The notes under the pieces were generated by a model, which made no database searches, was not told the DNA's origin, and saw only the letters and a program-made list of their open reading frames with translations. A stretch of 64,000 nt of DNA, taken from contig NZ_CP059851.1 in assembly GCF_014117445.1 (NCBI RefSeq), forward strand, positions 1,364,001 through 1,428,000. Reading direction: 5' to 3'. The position numbers were made by a program, and so were the translations under genes. Numbering within the stretch: the first letter of the stretch is position 1; every line of letters begins with the position of its first letter. This DNA comes from Sandaracinobacteroides saxicola (GTDB lineage Bacteria > Pseudomonadota > Alphaproteobacteria > Sphingomonadales > Sphingomonadaceae). Positions 45,686-54,326 of the stretch are shown piece after piece.

Positions 45686-45744
45686 GTTATTGTTGCCGCG
45701 CATCTTTTGCGAAAAAACCGGTTCCCGCTTTTCCGCGATGCACG

Positions 45745-48123
45745 CTAATAGACGAACTTCAGCTCCACCCCGAAGGTGCGGGGGCGGTTGACGCCGGCGA
45801 TGGCGGCGACGGTGGCGATCTGGAAGAAACTGTTGAGGCGCGTGGTGTTGGCGAGGTTGCGGCCGAACGCCGACACCGACACGCGCCCGCCGGCCATCGG
45901 CAGTTCATAGCTGATGGTGGCATCGAGGATGCCGAATGCCTCGACCTTGCCGCGCGGGTCGTTGCGCACGTCCAGGAAATAGTCCGACAGCCAGCGGAAG
46001 CTGCCCGCCAGCCCCAGCTCGCCCGGCCCGACCGGGCGGGTGAGGGCGGCATTGGCCGCCAGCGTCCAGCGCGGGGAGCGGACCAGATCGAGGCCGGAAT
46101 TGTCGGTGACGATCGTGGTGTTCGGGTTGTTGTCGAGATCGATGTCGGCACGGAAACTCTTGTATTTGATGTGGTTGTAGCCGACGGACGCGCCCAGTGT
46201 CAGGCCGTCCGTGGGCACCGCCTGGAGTTCCACTTCGGCGCCATAGCCCTCCACCGAGGCGGCGTTCTGGATGATGGTGATCGAGGTCAGCCCGCCGGTT
46301 GCCGGGTTGGGCGCGATGATCTGTTCCTGCTTGTCGCGATAGTCATTGTAATAGACGGCGGCGTTCAGGCGCACCCGCCGGTCGGCGAATTCGGACTTCA
46401 AGCCCAGCTCGTAGGTATCCACGGTTTCGGGATCATAGCTGGGAACGGTCGCGCCGGGCGCCGCGGCGGTGGTGTCGTAGCGGATGTTGTAGCCGCCGGA
46501 TTTAAAGCCGCGCGCGTAGCTGGCGTAGAGCTGCATGTTCTCGCTTGCCTTGTACTGCACGCCGATGCGCGGGGTGAAGCGCGACCAGTCATTCTCGCCG
46601 GTCTGGAAGGGGCCGTAGCCGGCGCCGGTGAAGGGAATGCGCACGCCCGGCGCCACCTGCAGGAAGATGGTGCCGAAGCCGCCGAACTGCGACAGCGGCA
46701 GCGCGTCGCGCGCGCGGAAGCGCTTGCGTTCCCAGGAATAGCGGCCGCCGAGGTTCAGTGTCAGCTGATCGGTGATGCTGATGTCGGCGGAGGCGAACAG
46801 CGCTCGCGAGCGGGTGTTCTGCAACTGGTTCGACCCCGTGTAGAAGTCCGGGCTGAAGGTCAGTGGCCCGGTGGCGCCGATCGAGCCGAGGAAGGGGAAG
46901 AGGTCGCGGTTGCGTGTGGTGTTGCCGATTTCCTGGTCGAAGACATAGCCGCCGACGGTCAGCGCCACGCCCTTGATCGCGTCGGTGAACAGCCGCAGTT
47001 CGTGGCTCGATTGCCGCTCGTCCTGTTCACGCTCGAACCAGAGGATGGGAAAGCGCGAGGCGTCGGCGTCGGTGATGCGGAACTCGTCCGACACGCGCCG
47101 GCCGTAGAGGTAGGTGAAGGTGCCGATCCCCGTGCGCCAGTTGGCTTCGACCGTCACCGCATCGAGCGTCGCCTTTGTCTGCGGAATGCGATCGGATTCG
47201 ATGTTGCGCAGGTCGGGCGAGTTGAGGGCGCCGCGGAAGCATTGCCCCAGCGCGCAGGCGAGGCCCTGGCCGGGGTTGCTGGCGAGATTGCGCGTGGCGC
47301 CAAGATCGCTCTTGTCGCGCAGATGTTCGTAGGAGGCCCAGATGTCGAGATCGTCGGTGATCCAGACCTTGGCGCCGATCTGGCCGGACAGGATGTTCTT
47401 GCCGCCTGCGCGGCGGTTCAGGAACGTGTTGCGATAGTCGCCGTCGTCGTTCAGCGTGAAGCCGGCGAGCTTGATCGCCACCCGGTCGCCGATCGGTGCC
47501 AGCAGCGTCACGCGGGCGTCCTGCTGGCCGCGCTCGGCGAGCGTGCCCGACAGGCGCACGGACACCGGCTCGCCGCGGCGCGGCTTGCTGCGGGTAATGC
47601 TGATCAGGCCGGCGGTGGTGTTGCGGCCGAACAGCACGCCCTGCGGGCCGCGCAGGATTTCCAGCCGCTCGACATCGAAGGCGTTGAGGAGCGCGTAGGT
47701 GTTGGAGCCGATGAAGATGCCGTCGAGCGTGACGCCGACGCTGGGCTCGTTGGTCTTCTCGATCTCGAAGGTGCCGATGCCGCGGATCGAGGTGGCGGCG
47801 CCGCCGGGAATGCCGCCGAGCGGGTCGATGACGACGGACGGGGCAAGGCCGGAGATGTCGGCGATGTCGCGCGGCTGAAAGCGTTCGAAACTCTCGCGGT
47901 CGAGCGCGGTGACGGCCAGCGGCACGTCCTGGATCGATTCCGCGCGGCGCCGGGCGGTGACGACGATGTCGGCGACGCCGCCGCTGGTCGCCTGGGCCGT
48001 GGCCGGCGGCTGCGCCTGGGCAAAGAGCGGGGTGGCGAGCAGCGCCGGCACGGTGAGCAGCAGGGCGGCACGCACGGATGCTCGACCATGGTTGAAGCGG
48101 CGTGCGAGGCGGCGGTCGAACAT
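45745..48123 (-). CDS. TonB-dependent receptor of the fucose locus
   Basis: A 792-residue outer-membrane receptor. Signal peptide (AALLLTVPALLATPLFAQAQ), TonB box DIVVTARRRAES, plug motifs VPLAVTAL, IRGIGTFEI, VTLDGIFIG, VERLEILRGPQGVLFGRNTTAGLI, and a barrel ending TFGVELKFVY. The ATG at 48123 is chosen because the signal peptide follows at once. Its promoter region is shared with the divergent GPH symporter and holds operator site 4, so it likely imports fucosylated oligosaccharides. Confidence 0.95.
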   Translation of the reverse strand: MFDRRLARRFNHGRASVRAALLLTVPALLATPLFAQAQPPATAQATSGGVADIVVTARRRAESIQDVPLAVTALDRESFERFQPRDIADISGLAPSVVIDPLGGIPGGAATSIRGIGTFEIEKTNEPSVGVTLDGIFIGSNTYALLNAFDVERLEILRGPQGVLFGRNTTAGLISITRSKPRRGEPVSVRLSGTLAERGQQDARVTLLAPIGDRVAIKLAGFTLNDDGDYRNTFLNRRAGGKNILSGQIGAKVWITDDLDIWASYEHLRDKSDLGATRNLASNPGQGLACALGQCFRGALNSPDLRNIESDRIPQTKATLDAVTVEANWRTGIGTFTYLYGRRVSDEFRITDADASRFPILWFEREQDERQSSHELRLFTDAIKGVALTVGGYVFDQEIGNTTRNRDLFPFLGSIGATGPLTFSPDFYTGSNQLQNTRSRALFASADISITDQLTLNLGGRYSWERKRFRARDALPLSQFGGFGTIFLQVAPGVRIPFTGAGYGPFQTGENDWSRFTPRIGVQYKASENMQLYASYARGFKSGGYNIRYDTTAAAPGATVPSYDPETVDTYELGLKSEFADRRVRLNAAVYYNDYRDKQEQIIAPNPATGGLTSITIIQNAASVEGYGAEVELQAVPTDGLTLGASVGYNHIKYKSFRADIDLDNNPNTTIVTDNSGLDLVRSPRWTLAANAALTRPVGPGELGLAGSFRWLSDYFLDVRNDPRGKVEAFGILDATISYELPMAGGRVSVSAFGRNLANTTRLNSFFQIATVAAIAGVNRPRTFGVELKFVY

Positions 48124-48232
48124 GTCGCTATCCCTCCCAAAGGCGCGGTCCGGGCGATCCCGGCCGGGCCGTGGCGGGTGCCGGATCATATCGCCCGGTC
48201 AACCGCCCTTTCACCCGCGACCGTCCCACAAG

Positions 48233-48255
48233 TGAAGTTGCATTTCAAGTGTGCA
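48233..48255. promoter_or_regulatory. Composite operator site 4 of the fucose locus
   Basis: TGAA (48233-48236), TTCA (48244-48247), TGCA (48252-48255), the same spacing as site 3 with one mismatch in the outer half-site. It lies between the divergent receptor and symporter genes, so it would serve both transport genes. Confidence 0.65.
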
Positions 48256-48313
48256 ACGGCCATCAATGTAAAATCGCGCCGGCGCACCGGCCACATGCTG
48301 AGGGAAGGTCGCC

Positions 48314-49696
48314 ATGCAGCCCACCGCCGACGACCGTGATCCGGGGCCGCCAAGGGGTTTTCGCTTCTTCCTGTTCGCCTCGCCGCAGCTGGCGCTGGCG
48401 ACGCTGGGGCTGCCGATCGTCATCTATCTGCCGGCCTATTACGCCGGGCCGCTGGGGCTGGGGCTGACCGCCACCGGCCTCATCTTCATGATCACGCGCT
48501 TCTGGGACGTGCTGACCGATGGCGTGTTCGGCTGGGCGACCGACCGATTTCCCACCCGCTGGGGGCGGCGCAAGGTGTGGATGGTGGTGTCGGCGCCGCT
48601 GATGGCGCTGTCCGCGGTGGCGATCTGTTTTCCGCCGCAGGGGGCGGGGGCGGGCTATCTGCTGTTCTGGCTGTTCTTCATCTATGTCTGGTGGACGTTG
48701 ATCCACCTGTGCCACATCGCCTGGGCGGCGGAGCTGTCCGACGATTATGACCAGCGCTCGGCGATCCAGGGCAAGGTGACGACGGTGTACCTGGCGGGGC
48801 TGCTGCTGGTGCTGGTGGCGCCCATCGTGGCCGGCGCGGTGGCCGGCGAGACCAGCCTGGAACAGAAGGTGCAGGCAATGGGGATCTACACCGCCGTGCT
48901 GCTGCCGGTGACGGTGCTGCTGAGCGTGCTGGTGGCAAGGGAGCGGCCGGCGCCGGCGCGCACGGGGACGGAGCCGACCTGGGCCGAGGCGATGAAGCTG
49001 GTGCTGGCCAACCCGCCGCTGCTGCGGGTGCTGGCGGTCGACCTGCTCGCCGGCCTGTCCAACGGCATCGCCAGCGGGCTGTTCGTTTACGTGACCACGC
49101 AGCTGTTCCGCCTGCAGGGCGCGATGCAGCTGTTCGGCGTACCGATCGATCCCGGCGTGCTGCTGCTGCTGACCTTCGTCGGCTCGCTCGTCGGCGTCCC
49201 GCTGTGGCTGCGGCTCAGCTATCGCGTGGGCAAGCATCGCGCGGTCGCGGCCTCGGCCCTGCTCAACATCGCGGCTTTCGCGCTGGTGCTGCTGGTCCCG
49301 GAAGGGCGGCACGGCCTGCTCGCGCTCTTCTATCTGGCGACCGGCATTGCGTTCGGCGCGCCGCCCTTCCTGGACCGGGCGATCCTGGCGGACGTGGTCG
49401 ACCTGGACCGCAGCCGGACGGGGGAGCAGCGCACCGGGCTGTTCTTCGCGCTGATGTCGATGACCAACAAGATCGGCTATGCCCTGCCGGTGGGCCTGCT
49501 GTTCCCGGCGCTGGCGCTGGCGGGGTTCAACCCGAACGGCGCCAATGACGCGGTGGCGCTGGGCTGGCTGGCGGCGATGTTCGTCGGCTTGCCGATCCTG
49601 TGCAACCTGGGCATCGTTGCGCTGATGTGGCGCTTTCCCATCGACCGCGCGGCGCAGGCGGCGCTGCGCGCGCGCCTGCAATCCGCCGCCGTCTAG
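48314..49696 (+). CDS. GPH-type (MelB-like) sugar:cation symporter, MFS
   Basis: A 460-residue inner-membrane carrier with about 12 helices. The N-terminal half has FMITRFWDVLTDGVFGWATDRFPTRWGRRKVWM, the conserved Asp-containing helix and following loop of GPH/MelB symporters, and IHLCHIAWAAELSDDYDQRSAIQGK. It probably carries fucosylated oligosaccharide or L-fucose into the cytoplasm, consistent with the cytoplasmic fucosidase. It starts an operon with the next SDR. Confidence 0.9.
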   Translation: MQPTADDRDPGPPRGFRFFLFASPQLALATLGLPIVIYLPAYYAGPLGLGLTATGLIFMITRFWDVLTDGVFGWATDRFPTRWGRRKVWMVVSAPLMALSAVAICFPPQGAGAGYLLFWLFFIYVWWTLIHLCHIAWAAELSDDYDQRSAIQGKVTTVYLAGLLLVLVAPIVAGAVAGETSLEQKVQAMGIYTAVLLPVTVLLSVLVARERPAPARTGTEPTWAEAMKLVLANPPLLRVLAVDLLAGLSNGIASGLFVYVTTQLFRLQGAMQLFGVPIDPGVLLLLTFVGSLVGVPLWLRLSYRVGKHRAVAASALLNIAAFALVLLVPEGRHGLLALFYLATGIAFGAPPFLDRAILADVVDLDRSRTGEQRTGLFFALMSMTNKIGYALPVGLLFPALALAGFNPNGANDAVALGWLAAMFVGLPILCNLGIVALMWRFPIDRAAQAALRARLQSAAV

Positions 49697-49721
49697 TTCA
49701 GACCCGCAGAAAGGTGTTGCG

Positions 49722-50525
49722 ATGACCTTACGCTTCCAGTCCCGAACCGCGCTGGTCACCGGCGGCGCCTCCGGCATCGGTGCCGCCACGGCGCGGCTGC
49801 TGGCAGGGGAGGGCGCGCGGGTGACGATCGTCGACCTGGAGAGCAGCAGCGGCGCCGAGGTGGCGGCTGGCATCGGGGGGCATTTCCATGCCGCCGACCT
49901 TTCCGACATGGCGGCGGCGGAAGCGATGGTGCATGACCTGCTGGCCCGCGAGGGGCGGCTGGACATCCTGGTGAACAATGCCGGCATCGGCAGCCTGGGG
50001 GAGGTGCCGGACCTCGACCCGGCGCAATGGCGCAAGGTGATGGCGGTGGATCTGGACGCCGTCTATCACGCCTGCCGCGTGGCGGTGCCGGCGATGCGCG
50101 CGGCGTTCCGGGCGGAGGGCAGGGGGGGCGTGATCGTCAACACGGCGTCGCTGTCGGGCCTGGCCGCCGATTATGGCTTTGCCGTCTACAATGTGGCGAA
50201 GGCGGCGGTCATCAACCTCAGCCGCGTGCTGGCGATCGACCATGGCAAGGACGGCATCCGGGTGAACGCGCTGTGCCCCGGCCTGATCGATACGCCGCTG
50301 GCGGCGCCGCTGGCCGCCATTCCCGGATTGATGGAGAAGTGGACGCGCGCCATCCCGCTGGGCCGGGCCGGGCGGGCGGAGGAGATGGCCGAGGTGATCG
50401 CCTTCCTGGCCTCGGACGCGGCCTCTTATATCACCGGATCGGTGATCGTGGCGGACGGCGGCGCCGGCGCCCACACCGGCCAGCCCAATTTCATGGCCGA
50501 GATCGCAGCGTTGCAGCCGGGTTGA
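49722..50525 (+). CDS. Short-chain dehydrogenase/reductase of the fucose locus
   Basis: A 267-residue SDR: TGGASGIG, VNNAGIG, Ser in NTASLSGLA, YNVAKAAV (Tyr-x3-Lys) and GSVIVADGG. Follows the symporter by 25 bases. SDR-type L-fucose dehydrogenases are known, so this may be the first enzyme of the pathway, with the aldo/keto reductase an alternative; it could also act on the 2-keto-3-deoxy acid. The sequence alone does not decide. Confidence 0.85.
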   Translation: MTLRFQSRTALVTGGASGIGAATARLLAGEGARVTIVDLESSSGAEVAAGIGGHFHAADLSDMAAAEAMVHDLLAREGRLDILVNNAGIGSLGEVPDLDPAQWRKVMAVDLDAVYHACRVAVPAMRAAFRAEGRGGVIVNTASLSGLAADYGFAVYNVAKAAVINLSRVLAIDHGKDGIRVNALCPGLIDTPLAAPLAAIPGLMEKWTRAIPLGRAGRAEEMAEVIAFLASDAASYITGSVIVADGGAGAHTGQPNFMAEIAALQPG

Positions 50526-50546
50526 CGGCTGCGTTCCTGCCCCCGG

Positions 50547-52607
50547 TCAGCGACGGGTTTCGGGCAGCCGCTGAAAGCCGACCACCCAGGCGGTATCCGC
50601 GCTGCCGAAGGGAAGGCGCAGTCCAGCCCCCGCCAGGGCCGAGCCGCTGAGCACGAAGCCTTCGCGCCACCGTTCGGGCGATGCCAGCAGCCTGCTCGCG
50701 CGCGGCCAAGGCTTCGGAAGTTCGACCCGATAGAGCCCGTCGGGCAGCAGGCCCGGGAAGCGGGTGGGCGGCGCCTGGGCCGCCGCCGGCCGGCCGGCCC
50801 GAGCCACCAGCGCCACGGCGGCGCCGCCATCGGGCAGGATGGCCATCTGGCCCAGAACCGCCGGGTCGGGATGCTGCGGCCAGTGCACCTTGCCGGCGCC
50901 GGTGATCGGCCGGAAGCGTTTGTGGAGCGCGATCGCCGCGCGCAGCACGTCCCGTTCCCTGTCGGCCAGTTTCGCCGGATCGGCTTCCACGCCCATGTGA
51001 CCGAACAGGGCGACCTTGGCGCGGAAGTCCATCGCATGGGCGCCGCCCGTGATCGGGTTCGGGGAAGCCGCCACGTGCGTGCCCAGCAGCTCGGGCGGGA
51101 GGAACAGCGATGCCGGGCGCAGCATGGCGAGACGCACCGCGGGATCGCTTGAATCACTCGGCCAGAAGCGCGCCATGTCGCCGATAAGGTCGAAGGCGAT
51201 CCGCCCGCCGCCGCTGGCACAGCCTTCGATCATGACGTCGGGGTGCGCGGCCGCGACCCGGGCGATCAGCTCGCGTGCCCCCCGGGCATGGGCATCGGGG
51301 TCCGGTGCCACCACCGGCCGGTTATGGTCCCACTTCAGATAGCGGATGCGGTTTTCCCCGAGCAGCCGGTCGAGGCTGCTGAAAAGATGCGCGCGCACGT
51401 CGGCCCGCGCGAGATCGAGCGCGAGCTGATGCCGATGCAGCGGGGTCGGGAGCGCCCAGTCGGGGTGGGCCGCGAGCAGCGCGGCGCCGGGGCTCGCCAT
51501 CTCGGGTTCGACCCACAGCCCGAAGTCCATTCCCAGCGCCTCGACATGCGCGATGAGCGGGTGCAGCCCGTCGGGAAATTTCACCGGGCATGGCGTCCAG
51601 TCCCCCAGCCCGCCGGAGGCATCGTGCCGGCCGCGGAACCAGCCATCATCCAGCACGAAACGTTCACAGCCCAGGGCCGCGGCTGCCTCTGCCAGCGCCA
51701 TGGCGCGCGGCGCCGACACGTCGAACCAGGCCGCTTCCCAGCTGTTGAAATGCACCGGGCGGGGGCGCGGGGGCACGCGACGTCGCGCCTCGGCATGAAA
51801 GGCTTGCGCGATGGTTGCCCGGCCGTCCCCCGACAGGGCGAGCAGGGCTTCGGGCGAAGTCCAGGCCGCGCCCGCCGCCAGCGTCGTTCCGTCGTCCCCC
51901 AGCCACGCCCCCAGCTGGAGCATGGCCGGTCGTTCCGCCCCGGCGTCGGTCAGGCCCCGGTGACCGCCGCTCCACGCGAGATGGGCGCCCAGCCAGCGCT
52001 CGCCGCCATCGCCCAACAGCAGCCACTGGCCGCCACCGAAGCCCGGCCTGGCATCGCGCGCGCATTGTTCGTGCAGGCCGGGCGGCACGTCCATGTCATG
52101 GGCCTGCCACTCCGCGCTCCAGCGGCCGTCGAACAGCGTTCGCCGCACCGCCCAAGCCGGCAGCGGCAAGGCCAGGCTGGCAAGCCATCGCAGCAGCAGC
52201 GGGGTGTCGCCGGTGTTGCGCAGTGTCGCGCGTGACCGCAGCAGCGGTCCGTCGGCCACAAGCTGGATAACGAGTTCGACGGACGCCTGACGCGCGGTCA
52301 GCTCGATCATCGTTTCGCCGGCATGGATGGACACCAGGTCGAGCGGCCCGGACAGGCCGTCGACGATAACGGCCGGTGCGCGCCCTTCCGACTGGACTCC
52401 CGCGGGCCAGATCGTCGGTCCGGCGGGCGCGTCGGGCTGGTTGCCGGTGGCGTGCGGGGCCAGCGCATGCGCAAGGTCGGGGTCGTCGGGCAGGGTGGGG
52501 CCGAGATGCAGCAGCCGGGGCAGGCCCTCGCGGCTGGCGTCGAGCAGCAAGGTCCAGCCGGCGCCCCGCAGCCGAAGCAGCTTGGGGGACTGGCGGGGAT
52601 CAACCAT
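50547..52607 (-). CDS. Alpha-galactosidase-like enzyme, GH36
   Basis: A 686-residue retaining glycosidase of family 36. N-terminal beta-sandwich (about 1-280), then the barrel: FNSWEAAWFDV (287-297), FVLDDGWFRGRHD, GLWVEPEM, LKWDHNRPV with nucleophile Asp427, EGCASGGGRI (461-470) and WPSDSSDP (482-489) with the acid/base Asp. No signal peptide, so cytoplasmic. ATG 52607 is chosen; an ATG at 52676 would add 23 residues. It converges with the fucose-locus SDR and may remove alpha-galactose from the same imported glycans. Confidence 0.9.
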   Translation of the reverse strand: MVDPRQSPKLLRLRGAGWTLLLDASREGLPRLLHLGPTLPDDPDLAHALAPHATGNQPDAPAGPTIWPAGVQSEGRAPAVIVDGLSGPLDLVSIHAGETMIELTARQASVELVIQLVADGPLLRSRATLRNTGDTPLLLRWLASLALPLPAWAVRRTLFDGRWSAEWQAHDMDVPPGLHEQCARDARPGFGGGQWLLLGDGGERWLGAHLAWSGGHRGLTDAGAERPAMLQLGAWLGDDGTTLAAGAAWTSPEALLALSGDGRATIAQAFHAEARRRVPPRPRPVHFNSWEAAWFDVSAPRAMALAEAAAALGCERFVLDDGWFRGRHDASGGLGDWTPCPVKFPDGLHPLIAHVEALGMDFGLWVEPEMASPGAALLAAHPDWALPTPLHRHQLALDLARADVRAHLFSSLDRLLGENRIRYLKWDHNRPVVAPDPDAHARGARELIARVAAAHPDVMIEGCASGGGRIAFDLIGDMARFWPSDSSDPAVRLAMLRPASLFLPPELLGTHVAASPNPITGGAHAMDFRAKVALFGHMGVEADPAKLADRERDVLRAAIALHKRFRPITGAGKVHWPQHPDPAVLGQMAILPDGGAAVALVARAGRPAAAQAPPTRFPGLLPDGLYRVELPKPWPRASRLLASPERWREGFVLSGSALAGAGLRLPFGSADTAWVVGFQRLPETRR

Positions 52608-52779
52608 CGGCGCCGGACATCCCTTGCATAGCGGGGACGGGAGGTACGGAACGGGACGCGCCTGCGTCCGGATCATGCGCGGGAGTCATCATCCCGTCTG
52701 GGCCGCTGTTCGAAAAACTGTCAACAGGGAATCGGCGGTGCTGCTGGCACCATGGCGATGCTGTGCTAGGGATGGGTGC

Positions 52780-53526
52780 ATGTCCTCCGCGCCCGTCACC
52801 CGAAAGCAGGTCCGGCTGCATCCGCAGAAGCGGCAGAGCCTGATTCTGGACTGCACCGCCGAACTGATCGCGTCCGAGGGGATTGCCAAACTCTCGATGG
52901 ACCGGATCGGTCGTGAGGCAGGGGTGAGCAAATCGCTGGTCTATGCCTATTTTCCCAGCCTGACCGACCTGCTGCGACAGCTGTTGCAACGCGAGATGCG
53001 GCGGTTGCGCCGCCTGCAGGCGGCCGCCGCCGAGGGGGCGGAGACATTCGAGGGGCTGGTTCGCGCGGTCACCCATGAGTATCTGAAATATATCGAGGAG
53101 CGTGGCCTGATCATCGAGCGGTTGCAGGCCGAACCTTCGGTGTCGACCCTGCATGACCCGACCCAATTCGGACGGGAAGTGGCGGTGGACTATCTGGCGG
53201 AAATCGTGATCGACCAGTTCGACCTTCCGCGCGAGGTCGCCTATGCCGCGACCGAAATCAGCTTTGGGCTGCCCTCCGCGGCCGGCGCCTTCCTGCTGCA
53301 CCACAATCTCAGCCGCGCGGCGCTTGAGACGCTGACGGTGTCGATGATCCTGGGCACTTTTTACGAACTGAAGCGGGAGCATGTCGCGCGGCACCAGCCG
53401 CTGCAACGGCGCACGCCCGCCGCGGCACCGACCGTGGATATCGTCCGTGCGGTGACGGCCGGGAAAAGCCACAAGGTGCGCGCCACGGCGGCGGGCAAGG
53501 GGAAGCGGCGCGAACCGGCGGAGTAG
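52780..53526 (+). CDS. TetR/AcrR family transcriptional regulator
   Basis: A 248-residue regulator. Helix-turn-helix at about 20-66 (SLILDCTAELIASEGIAKLSMDRIGREAGVSKSLVYAYFPSLTDLLRQL). A basic C-terminal tail (AGKSHKVRATAAGKGKRR) is unusual for TetR proteins. It converges with the SDR that ends the 60.8-53.5 kb operon, and is the only regulator gene near that operon, so it probably controls it from the inverted repeat at 60833-60853. Confidence 0.9.
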   Translation: MSSAPVTRKQVRLHPQKRQSLILDCTAELIASEGIAKLSMDRIGREAGVSKSLVYAYFPSLTDLLRQLLQREMRRLRRLQAAAAEGAETFEGLVRAVTHEYLKYIEERGLIIERLQAEPSVSTLHDPTQFGREVAVDYLAEIVIDQFDLPREVAYAATEISFGLPSAAGAFLLHHNLSRAALETLTVSMILGTFYELKREHVARHQPLQRRTPAAAPTVDIVRAVTAGKSHKVRATAAGKGKRREPAE

Positions 53527-53535
53527 CATGCGGCG

Positions 53536-54312
53536 CTACTTCGCCAGCGTGCCGCCATCGACGGGAACAAGCGCGCCGGTCATGAACGATGCCGCATCGC
53601 TGACCAGAAAGGCCAGCACTTCGGCCACTTCTTCGGGGGTGCCATAGCGCTGCATCGGCGTGCCCTGCGCCAAGGCCGGCCGCGCCGCCTCCGGCGCATC
53701 GGGGGACAGGCGGCGTTCGAGCTGGAACATCATTTCGGTGGCGGTGGGGCTGGGGCAGATCGCCAGCACGCGGACGCCGAAGCGCGCCAGGGCAATCGCC
53801 GCGGATTTGGTCATGCCGTTCACGGCAAATTTGCTGGCCGAATAGCCGAAGATGTTGCCGCTGCCGCCGAAGCCCGACACGGACGAGGTGTTGACGATCA
53901 CGCCCTGGCCCTGCGCCTTCATCACCGCGCCGACGATTTTCAGCCCCAGGAAGACGCCGCGGACGTTCACGGCCATCACCTGGTCGAACGCGTCCTCGGG
54001 ATAATCGATGACATCGGCGATCGCGCCCGAGATTCCGGCATTGTTGAACAGGATGTCGATCCGGCCGCCCCAGGCGGTGGCGTCCGCGACCACGCGGTGC
54101 CAATCCGGCGCCCGCGCGACATCGCCGTGAACGACGAGGACATTCGCGGCCCCCAATTCGTGGAGGGCGCCATGATCGGCATCCCGCAGGTCGACGGCGA
54201 CGACCCGCGCGCCGCGCTCGACCAGCGTGCGGGCCGCGGCAAGGCCGATGCCGCGCGCAGCACCAGTGACGACCGCGATCCGGCCTGCGAGCGGTTGGCT
54301 GGCGATGGTCAT
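53536..54312 (-). CDS. Short-chain dehydrogenase/reductase
   Basis: A 258-residue SDR: TGAARGIG, FNNAGISG, Ser in NTSSVSGFG, YSASKFAVNG and a C-terminal TGALVPVDGG. The ATG at 54312 has a strong AGGAGG site five bases upstream. It is the last gene of the receptor-SDR-MFS-VOC-hydrolase-SDR operon, 14 bases after the hydrolase. The product likely oxidises an alcohol of the degraded compound. Confidence 0.9.
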   Translation of the reverse strand: MTIASQPLAGRIAVVTGAARGIGLAAARTLVERGARVVAVDLRDADHGALHELGAANVLVVHGDVARAPDWHRVVADATAWGGRIDILFNNAGISGAIADVIDYPEDAFDQVMAVNVRGVFLGLKIVGAVMKAQGQGVIVNTSSVSGFGGSGNIFGYSASKFAVNGMTKSAAIALARFGVRVLAICPSPTATEMMFQLERRLSPDAPEAARPALAQGTPMQRYGTPEEVAEVLAFLVSDAASFMTGALVPVDGGTLAK

Positions 54313-54326
54313 GGATCCTCCTGAAG

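Noticed and set aside
45686-45744. Possible terminator between the IclR and receptor genes
   Set aside because: T- and A-runs are present, but I found no stem long enough to support a hairpin.
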